Positions 55,860-64,000 of a stretch of DNA of 64,000 bases are shown one piece after another. Source of the DNA: Cutaneotrichosporon cavernicola (lineage: Eukaryota > Basidiomycota > Tremellomycetes > Trichosporonales > Trichosporonaceae); the NCBI RefSeq assembly GCF_030864355.1, contig NC_083396.1:2418001-2482000 (forward strand). Reading direction: 5' to 3'. How positions within the stretch are numbered: position 1 is the first letter of the stretch; each line of letters begins with the position of its first letter. The translations under genes were made by a program, and so were the position numbers. Below the pieces are notes generated by a model. The model made no database searches. It saw nothing but the letters and a program-made list of their open reading frames with translations, and had not been told where the DNA came from.

Positions 55860-56342
55860 GTTTGATTCCGTTCGACGTCGAAGTCGTAGTTGAGTATTCT
55901 AAAATGTCCAACGCGCGGTGGAGAGGGGTCAAGTTAGAGAGACGACAGTGACATATCTATCACCCTCATCACTCGTCTCATCTTCTACACCATTAACCAA
56001 CCCTTCCCCCTTCCTCTTGCCTCCTTTCTACTTCCCCTTTGACCCATCCCCCGACTTTTACTCGGGCCGTGTCGCGATCCATCCTTCGTGGATATTGGAT
56101 CGCGAGAATTCAAAGTGCCGTCTTCAGCCCAGGCCAACACCCTCCGCTGGCTGCTCGACGCCAGGATCCTCGGCCTCTACGGTCGAAAGCTCACCTCCAA
56201 GGTCGTCCAAGCACCTTCATTGAGGTCATTGCCTTTTCCCATTCACCGACGCCCGTGGGCCCGTTCGTTCACGACTGGTCTCGTCGTCAAGCTCGCTGGA
56301 AGCCCCTCCCGTCTCGACACGGTCCCATCTCCATCGAACCTC

Positions 56343-59300
56343 ATGCAAGGTAGCCGCGACGCTTATTCTTCAAACTCTGCGCCTCAGTCTTCTTCACCTT
56401 CGTTTGTGTCCACCAACCTTCCTCCGCGTCCCCAAAGCGGCAGCCAGCAACAGCCCCGCTTCCCCAGCCTTCGTGATCGCATCTCACGCGATCTCAATCT
56501 TCCCGCGCGTCCTTCCCCGCTCACAGGCGCCTCGATCACGTCTGCCTTAGACCCCACCGTGAAGGGTAACCGCAGCACGAGCCCATCTCAACGTGGTTAC
56601 GCACGCCCCGCTAGACCTCACGGAAGTGATTTGAGGTGAGTATCTTTGTCAAATATCGTCGTGCCATCAGCTGACGGTAGCCCCTCCAAGCGCCAATCTT
56701 CGCCTAGCCGCTCCGCTCCGTCCAAGAGACGACGTATCGAAACACGCCACTCGCCGTCACCACGCATCGGCCCCTCAGCATCGACAGGAAGCAACGCAGA
56801 ACCCATGCCCCACGGACATCGCGGACATGGGAGGGGCAGGGCCAATGGTCGCAACAAGACCCAAGCCCCTCCAGCAACGGTGCTGCCTGGACCTGTCCAC
56901 GACCGCCAGCAGATCATGGGCGAGTATGGTGCTGGCATCAGCATCAAGCAACAGTGGGAGGAGAACCCCAAAGCGCCCCTCGCCAACTACTTAGGTGGCG
57001 GATCAGGCGGCGCAACAAACCTCGGCGACGGAGGCAAGGGCTTCCAGGTCGAGGAAGGTGTGATTGACGGCAGGAAAATGTTCCGGTGAGTCCGCTTGTC
57101 CGCTACGGGACGCATGCTGATGACAAGTGTCTCGGTACTGGTGGACGACCAGGACAACATTGTCGGTGTTGGAGACGCCACGTCGCGCAAGGAGGCCGAG
57201 AAGCTCGCGGCCCTGAGCGCGGTTCTCCAGCTCACCCGCGTCGGCTACCTCGAGAAGGGTAGAGCCGCGGCCAAGAACGCACCAGTTGCCGCTGCCGGAG
57301 GCGGTGGTGGGAGCGCAACGCCGGTGACCGGCAGTGCCGAGACCGCCACTCTCAGCGATGGCTCCCTCTTAGTCTACGACCGCGCGCGCCAGTTTATGGA
57401 GTGGTACTGCAAGAAGTATAACTTTGGCAAACCTGACATCGAGTTCTCGTCATCCGCCACCAAGGTCACAGCCCCATCTGGCTTCCGCGGACGTAAGGCG
57501 AAGGCGGCTATGGGCCCGACCAACTGGGAGGCAGTCATGACTGTCGGCGACCGGCGTATCGGCCAGGGTACTGCGTCGAACAAGAAGGGTGCGCAGATCC
57601 GCTGCTACCTCGACGTCGTCCATTACTTGGAGTCGCTCGACCGTGATCTCTGGAACGACTTCATCGAGGCCACCAGGAAAGACCCGTCCGCCGTGATTGG
57701 CCAGGCGCCGCATCTTGTCTTCAGCATGTCGGACATGTTAAACGACGACATCCAGACGTTGTGTAGCGATATTCGGCACTCGCTCCTATACTATAATGCG
57801 CCTCAACCCAACTCGTCTGCGCCAGTGACTCACGTTGCGCACTCGTTTGGCCCTAGACGACACTGGCAGGCGACCGAGTCGGAGCTTAAGGGCAAGTCGG
57901 CCAGACTGCAGGACCGTCTCATGCAATATGAGACCGACCCCGCTTTGGAAAAGATGCGCGCCACGCGCCAGGCCCTTCCTGTCTATACTCGCTCGAGCGA
58001 CGTCTTGGCAAAGATCGAGGTCAACGACGTGACCGTCGTCATGGCGGCCACAGGATCTGGCAAGACGACACAGGTTCCCCAGATGCTGTTCGATGACTAC
58101 ATCAACCGCGGAGATGGTGCGCGCTGCAACATTGTGTGCACGCAGCCGCGTCGTCTTGCTGCCATGTCCGTGGCGGAGCGTGTTGCAGATGAGCGTGGCC
58201 AGAATCTCGGCCAGGAGGTCGGCTACCAGGTCCGTTTCGACAACAAGCCACCACAGCCCAACGGCAGTATCACGTTCTGCACCACGGGTGTCTTCCTCAA
58301 GCGGATGCAGTCTTCGCTTGGTGCCCAGGCGCAGCCCGAATCCGTCGCGTCGATGGACCAGGTCACGCACGTTATTGTCGATGAGGTACATGAGCGTGAC
58401 ATTGATACCGACCTGTTGTTGGTGGTGCTCAAGCGTCTCATCGCCGACCGCAAGGCGCGCAGGAAGCCGATCAAGGTCGTCCTCATGTCAGCTACGATCG
58501 ACCCCACGTTGTTTCAGAACTACTTCAAAGACGACCTGGGTCGCCCGGCTCCAGTGGCGGAGGTGCCCGGTCGCACGTTCCCGGTGTCACGGCATTACCT
58601 CGATGACTTCCTCGACGAGATGCGCCAGGGGCTGCCCCGCAATATGGGCGGGTGGGTCTTCCAGGACTCCAAGACGTCCGAGTACATCAACCGCGAGATG
58701 AGCCACGACCCAACAGTGTTTCAGCAGACGTCTGGTATCATGCTCGGCGAGCTCGATGTTCCATTTCCCCTTGTCGCTCTGACGATTGCATTTGCGCTCA
58801 AGAAGTCTAGCGACGGCCACGTGCTGGTGTTCCTACCCGGCTGGGACGAGATCAAGAAGGTCGCCGACATTCTCCTCGACCCTGGGCAATATCCTCTCTT
58901 GGGCATGAACTTCAACGACGCCAGCCAGTTCAGCGTGCATTACCTCCATTCGTCCATCCCCGCAGCCGAGCAGAAGGAAGTGTTCAGGCCGCCAGCACCT
59001 GGTGTCCGCCGCATTATCCTAGCCACCAACATTGCCGAGACGTCGGTTACTATCCCTGATGTGGTCTACGTCGTCGACACTGGTCGTGTCAAGGAGAAGC
59101 GGTACGACCCAGAGCGTCACATGAGCTCGCTCGTGTCGGCGTGGGTCGGTGCGTCCAACTTAGGCCAGCGTGCTGGCCGTGCGGGTCGTCACCGCAGCGG
59201 CGAGTATTACGGCATTCTCTCCAAGCGTCGCTTTGCGTCGCTCGAGCCCAACCAGATGGTCGAGATGAAGCGCTCCGACCTCAGTGACGTCGTCATGCAC

Positions 59301-60780
59301 GTAAAGGCGCTCAACCTCGGCGAGGTCGAGGAGGTGCTGGGTGCTGCCATCGAGCCACCAGAGCCATCACGCATTGTGGCTGCCCTCGAGACGTTGCACA
59401 TGCTGGGCGCGCTCGACTGGAACAAGAACCTCACGTCACTTGGCCGCGTGCTGCTGCAGTTACCCACCGACGCCGCGATAGGCAAGCTGTGCCTCTACGG
59501 CTCGTTCTTCCGCTGCCTCGACTCGGCCCTCACCCTGGCCGCTGTGCTCACAAACCGTGACCCATTCTTAGCCCCACTGGCCATGAAGCGCGAGGCCGAC
59601 GAGATCAAGAACTCGTGGTCGCCTATGGCCTTCCGTTCAGACCCACTCGCGATCGTTGCTGCGTACAACCAGTGGTCGGCCATGGACGACCGCGGTGAGT
59701 ACACCACAGCGAACCGATTCTGCCAGGACAACTTCCTGTCCAAACTCACCCTCTTGCAGATCAAGCAGGTCAAGGGCCACCTGCTGCAGTCGCTCGACCA
59801 GGCCGGCGTCATCGCGGTTTCTGCTGGCGACCGCTACGTGCCTCGCGGGTTCCGCGGACGGGCCGAGGTACCAATGGTGCTCCGCGAGAACGACAACAGT
59901 CTCCCGCTGCTCGCGGCACTTATTGCCGTGGCTGGCGCACCCAACTTTGCAATCCGCACGTCAGACAAGACGTGTCGTACGTCTCAGGACAAGGTAGGCT
60001 CGCCTCTGTTCACCGCGCTAACTCTTCCAGACCGTCTTTATCCACCCGTCCAGTGTCAACTCGCGGCGGCGAGAGATGGGTGGGCCGGAGGAGCCAAGCG
60101 CGTCGTTCCACCCCGCCGAGAAGCGTCTGTATGCTTTCGGAGAGAAGAGTCGCTCGGTGCAGCCGGGCAACCCGAACGCTGGCATCACGAGCCTGCGCTC
60201 GGTCACGCGCCTCGATCCGATGACGTACATGTTGTTCGGCGCATACGAAGTGTACGCGACCGGCCGCGGCCTCGAGTGCGACGGCTGGCTCCCCGTCACC
60301 GGCAACCTGCACGCACTTGACGATGTGCAGCGCCTCAAGTCGTACCTCGACACGTGTATGCTACGCGTATTTGAGGGCCTGAGCAAGGCTCTCTCGCGGG
60401 AACGCGACACACGCTCCCAGGCTAACAGAAACGCGGTGGATGTGCGGTCGGGCTCGAGTCGGATCCGCGAGCGGACGGTTGATCTCGACGACAGCAAGGA
60501 GAACGAGAGCGAGGACGAGGACGACATGCCCTCAATGTCTGAGCATGCGCGTCTGCAGAACGAGCTCGCGCGCCGCCAGACGCGCAAGATCGAGCCCCTT
60601 AGCGGCGACGAGATTCGCGAGCTCGGCATGCTCACGACAGACGTCGTGCGTATCTTGGACGCGTACGCGGACGAGCGCGAGGGTGCGCGGTCGACGTACT
60701 CATCGCGTCCTGCCACGCCCGTCAATCCAAACGTGTACCGGCCGCCCGGGGCGCGTGGCGGCGGCGGCATGCGGTGGTAA
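56343..60780 (+). CDS. DExH-box RNA helicase with two dsRNA-binding domains (DHX9/MLE-like)
   Basis: Four exons: 56343-56635, 56681-57085, 57128-59993 and 60031-60780, 1437 residues. After a Ser/Pro-rich, basic N-terminus come two dsRNA-binding-type domains. The first, across an intron, has NPKAPLANYLGG ... MFRVSVLVDDQDN ... SRKEAEKLAALSAVLQL. The second has ARQFMEWYCKKYNF ... NWEAVMTVGDRRIGQGTASN and KKGAQIRCYLDVVHYL. The helicase core has ATGSGKTTQ (about 538), TQPRRLAAMSVAERVADE, DEVHERD (about 652), MSATID and QRAGRAGRHRSGEYY (about 911), then HA2 and OB-fold domains. The C-terminus is acidic, then short and Gly-rich (ARGGGGMRW). Two N-terminal dsRBDs before a DEAH core are typical of RNA helicase A (DHX9/MLE) and of DHX30. 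The first ATG of the transcript region is used as start. The frame is open without ATG back to 56043. Confidence 0.9.
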
Positions 60781-60942
60781 CCGCCTAGAGAATAGAAGAG
60801 AGTGTAAGATTGAGTGGCACATCGTTTCTATACACAGCACATCGATAGCATCTGGGCTATGGCCTCCCATCGCATTTCCGTTGGGCGTGGTGACCCCGAC
60901 TTGTAGCTCATATGCATATGTGTGGAGAGCAAATATGGTACA

Positions 60943-62280
60943 TCAAGGCATGGTTGATGCGGGTAGAATCCCCGTCACTGGCGTTGGGGTACACCCGTCA
61001 CCGCAGGGTGGGTACCACGTCGGCTGGGCGCTCACCCGCGCTCCGCCAGTCATGAGCGATGCCGGCGCTGGGTCGGCCGTACAGCTCGGCGCGATCCCGC
61101 TCTGTCCCCTTATGATAGCACTCATCGTGGCTGAGGGGTACGATACGGCCTTGATGACGACGGGGACGAACCCGCCCGTCTGTACCTGGAACGGAGTGTG
61201 GCCGATTGCGTTGAAGAAGGCGTTGATGACCCCCGAATGAGCCGTGATGCTGATGAATGTACGCGCGTCGCGCGCAAACAGCTCGTTGAGCGCCATGCGC
61301 ATGCGCACTGCGCGCTGCGGCTCCGTCTCTATATACGTGGCGTCCCAATAGGGATCGTGTTCGGTAAAGCTGGGCTCGAAGGCGAAGTGGGCTGGGGTCA
61401 GCTCCTCTTCACTTCCCTTCTCTCTTGGGTCTCTTGGGTACTCACGGAACACCTCCCCAATCTGCGCCTTACTCCGCCTCAAATCACAAGTATGCAGTCC
61501 GATATTCTCGCGCCATTGCTCCATGACCAGCGGCACGAAACCCTTCTTCAACAGGAGATCCTTCCAGGTAATATGCAGTGTCGCGGCAGCGCGGGCGAAC
61601 GGAGACGAGTAGAGTACTTGTGGCAGCGGAACACCCTCCTTAATCTGCTCCTTCCAACCCGCATTCGCGCGCTCGGCCTGTCCCTCCCCCAATGGAGTGA
61701 GGGTTGGATCAGGACCCCACGTCAGGTTCCCGTCGCCGTTCAGGAGAGACCAGTAGCAGTTCCACGCCGGGGTGCCATAGTGCGATTCAGCGACGTTGTG
61801 GTAGCCCTCGCCGTGGCGGGCTATGTAGATTACTTTGTAGGTTGTTGAGGCGTCGGCGTGACGGTTCAGGTCGGCGACGTGTCTGGTGTCAGCCGAGTCT
61901 ACCCACCCATCTCACTTGGTAAACCTCTTCCACCTTCCTGGCCCTTTATCCAACAATCCAAAGCTATCATCCAACATGTCGTACCCCTCGGGATCGAAAT
62001 CCGGCTCTGTCTGGCGGAACAGACCCGTGACGACAGAGTAATTCGACGGGGCGAGGGTCTTGCCGCGGAACGGGTCGGTCCCATTCCGAGGATTGTAAAT
62101 GCAACTAGACTTGACACCGAGAGTGTAGGGAAGGTTGGAGCGAGGAAGGTACAGGAGAAGCAGTAGGGTGATGGCGAGCATGGCCACACGCAGTAGGCAC
62201 GGCCGACGGCGTCTCTGCGTCGGTATCGGCGTGTCGATGGCCTGGTCCGCGAACGGCAGGTACGGGGAGTGGCCGCCCAT
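60943..62280 (-). CDS. Membrane-anchored histidine phosphatase (phosphoglycerate mutase-like, PMU1 type)
   Basis: Two exons, 62280-61916 and 61882-60943 (33-nt intron), 434 residues. A short basic cytosolic tail (TQRRRRPC) and one hydrophobic helix (about 29-46, LLRVAMLAITLLLLLYLP) predict a type II signal anchor. The catalytic start VIYIARHGEGYHNVAESHYG lies at about residues 138-157, with the phospho-acceptor His in RHG. The downstream signature follows: LTPLGEGQAERAN, LYSSPFARAAAT (second arginine), and the ITAHSGVI block with the second catalytic His. The GEGYHN variant is the one I associate with yeast Pmu1-like proteins. A lumenal or extracellular acid-phosphatase-type activity is likely; the substrate is unknown. 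It converges on the helicase gene with 162 bp between the stops. Confidence 0.85.
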
Positions 62281-63618
62281 TCTGTGCGTGTGTGGGTGAA
62301 GAGAGTGAAAGTCAAGTCGTCAAGTCGAGTTGCACGTTGGTGGCGGTAGGTATGCGGATCGTGCGGGGTTGTGGGGTACCTCCACCTGTGAGTTCCAAGT
62401 TTGATGGCATCTCACTTCTTTCTAACAGGCTGGCTTTCTCGGATCACTAGATACGCATATCACGCCCTATGGTTGGGCACGGAAAAGTGACCACTCGCAA
62501 GACCAACGTAATGAGTATCAGGATGGCCGGGGCATTCAGTGCATCAGTGGTACTAGGATATCCACTCACTGTACTAGCTGATTCCATTGTCAACTGGTCA
62601 CCTGCAAACACACCATGAATAGACGTGCGACTCCGCGGCGTAGGTACCCGCAGCGTGTAGATCAGTACCTTGTCCCCACGCCCTCGTGAGATCGTGAGAC
62701 CATCTGAGAGGTACAGAGCCATGCACAAGTCGTCTCGCGACATTCACATTCCCATTCCCAAGCTCTGGAACTCGATGAGAACGACCAGAATCAGAATTGC
62801 GCGCCCAACGTCATTTCGACCGACATGGCCGTCTTGTGACCGTGACTGACTGATTTCAGCCTGGCCACGGTGAGCGCTAACTGCTACAAGTAGCCATAAC
62901 GAAGATCCACAGGGCCCAGAACCTAGAGACAACTGTCATCTACCAATGGTTGGCGATTGAACATTAGCAGTAGTCATGCGACTTGAATGCTCATGTCGGA
63001 GCTAAGGTCTTTAAATTGGCCGTTTAGCTAGAGGAGGATGAGGATGGGTCACAAGAGTCTTGACGTCACTTTCGTAATTGTCCAATGTCCAGCGTCAATT
63101 CGCCACCGAGGCCGCCACAGCAAATTTCTAATTATCCGCTCCCCACTATTAGAATTCCCTGATTCAAGTAGGTGGGATCCCCGCATTTTCATTATCCACA
63201 ATCCACGCTCTCTCCTCCCTCCCCCCTTCCCCCCCTCCACATCGCGTCGCCGGCAGCCACAATCTCCATCACAATTACAGTGGCCGCCGTCACCAACCAC
63301 CCCCTCCCCCTCCCTCCACACCTCCTTCCGCTTGCTCTGTCCTTGGCTCGTTGATAGACGATACCTCGAGTGCTGAGCGATCAAACCCCCCAACTCGCCT
63401 TTGCTTTTTTGTCCCTGGTCTAGCGCTTAATATTCCCTTGGAGACACCTGTACGCTTTCACCAAACCACCCAACCGTATCACAGTAAGAGGACAATAGCC
63501 AGCACGGCCGCACCAGCCATCACACTACCCAGCTGTACCCAACCACACATCAAATAAGTCAGCGAGAGCGCCATCTCGCTTCCCAACTACCCCATCCCCT
63601 CTCTCCCCCCGCTTTGTC
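62281..63618. other. Intergenic promoter region
   Basis: 1.3 kb between divergent genes. No supported gene. The last 450 bp are C/T-rich on the plus strand, as in other leaders here. Confidence 0.5.
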
Positions 63619-64000
63619 ATGTACTCGCTTGGTTTCGATCCAGATCCTTCCTTCCGCGGCGAGGGGAGCAGCACGGGCCTCCTCCGTCCAGACGACAACG
63701 AGCCTCCTCTCGCACCCGTCTGCAAGATGTCGAGCTCACCAGCCCCTCCTTCACCTGAACACGTCGTGCCACCGATTCGCCTGCGCCTGGTCTTTCGCTC
63801 AACGGACCCATCCAAGGAGGTCATCACTGCCACAATCTCTACTCCCCGGTTGTCACCCACGCGACCAGATCCCACTTGCTCAGATCGTCCCCCAAAGCGT
63901 ATGCGACACGTCCCTGAACAACCAAGACGTCCACTGCAAGGAGGCGGCAAACCAAGACGCGGTCGCGGACGTGGCGGTGCGACCGCATCCGAGTCGACAG
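63619..64000 (+). CDS. 5' part of an unidentified, probably nuclear protein (runs off the right edge)
   Basis: An ATG at 63619 (GTCATGTAC) opens a frame with no stop for 127 codons to the window end. The product starts MYSLGFDPDPSFRGEG, has a short beta-like piece (PPIRLRLVFRSTDPSKEVIT), a basic PPKRMRHVPEQPRRP patch and KPRRGRGRGG, which looks like an AT-hook or RGG-type DNA/RNA contact. A long C/T-rich leader precedes it, as in other genes of the window. Family cannot be named from this fragment. A chromatin or RNA-binding role is inference. Confidence 0.6.
   Translation, partial: MYSLGFDPDPSFRGEGSSTGLLRPDDNEPPLAPVCKMSSSPAPPSPEHVVPPIRLRLVFRSTDPSKEVITATISTPRLSPTRPDPTCSDRPPKRMRHVPEQPRRPLQGGGKPRRGRGRGGATASEST

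Noticed and set aside
56646..56680. Using CATCAG at 56665-56670 as 3' splice site in the helicase
   Set aside because: With the strong GTGAGT donor at 56636 it leads straight into TGA. The GGTAG ten bases later keeps phase and has CTGAC just before it.

Overview
This is nuclear DNA of a fungus. Nearly every protein gene is interrupted by very short GT-AG introns (commonly 32-50 nt) whose 3' ends carry a CTGAC/CTAAC branch-like motif only a few bases before the AG. The base composition is GC-rich, and the gene content (SLA1, DRE2, ILV5, RIB4, ADE8, VPS22, Zn2Cys6 regulator, LIM-RhoGAP, CHCC complex I subunit) is that of an ascomycete or basidiomycete. Dense minimal introns, complex I and a BCAS3 homologue fit a basidiomycetous yeast. 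I infer Tremellomycetes, possibly Trichosporonales, but I cannot place it by homology search. I saw no transposon, CRISPR array, rRNA or viral sequence.

Layout. 1-2438: 3' part of a BCAS3-like WD40 gene (+). 3001-6246: alanyl-tRNA synthetase (-), with a probable mitochondrial and a cytosolic start. 6247-9257: 3 kb gene-poor leader/promoter stretch. 9258-14253: LIM/RhoGAP (+). 14983-15798: ESCRT-II subunit Snf8/Vps22 (-). 16084-19690: endocytic adaptor Sla1 (-). 20006-21715: DUF155 (Rmd8/Sif2-like) membrane protein (+). 21974-22871: Dre2 (-). 22872-28196: 5.3 kb gene-poor region with one candidate 82-residue gene. 28197-30568: unassigned low-complexity protein (+). 31256-33033: Rrt8-like membrane protein (+). 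33657-40984: a same-strand run of a Dal5-type MFS transporter, a Gfo/Idh/MocA oxidoreductase and a Zn2Cys6 regulator. 41484-42409: GAR transformylase (-). 42723-43943: His-Ser/Cys-rich protein (+). 44168-44824: DUF866/CZIB (+). 44873-45820: lumazine synthase (-). 46460-47765: ketol-acid reductoisomerase (+). 48420-50147: single-pass membrane protein (-). 51441-51522: intron-containing tRNA-Gly(GCC). 51763-52374: hypothetical (-). 53704-54752: NDUFS6-type complex I subunit (+). 54997-55603: DUF1772 protein (-). 56343-60780: DHX9/MLE-like helicase with two dsRNA-binding domains (+). 60943-62280: membrane-anchored histidine phosphatase (-). 63619-end: 5' part of an unidentified gene (+).

Most genes are single-copy housekeeping genes in no obvious functional order. 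The exception that looks like a local pathway is the transporter-oxidoreductase-regulator run at 33.6-41.0 kb. Mitochondrial functions recur (AlaRS leader, Ilv5, NDUFS6, DUF155), as do endocytosis/polarity functions (Sla1, Vps22, LIM-RhoGAP). All exon structures were built by eye from splice signals, frame continuity and recognised family motifs. No transcript evidence was available.
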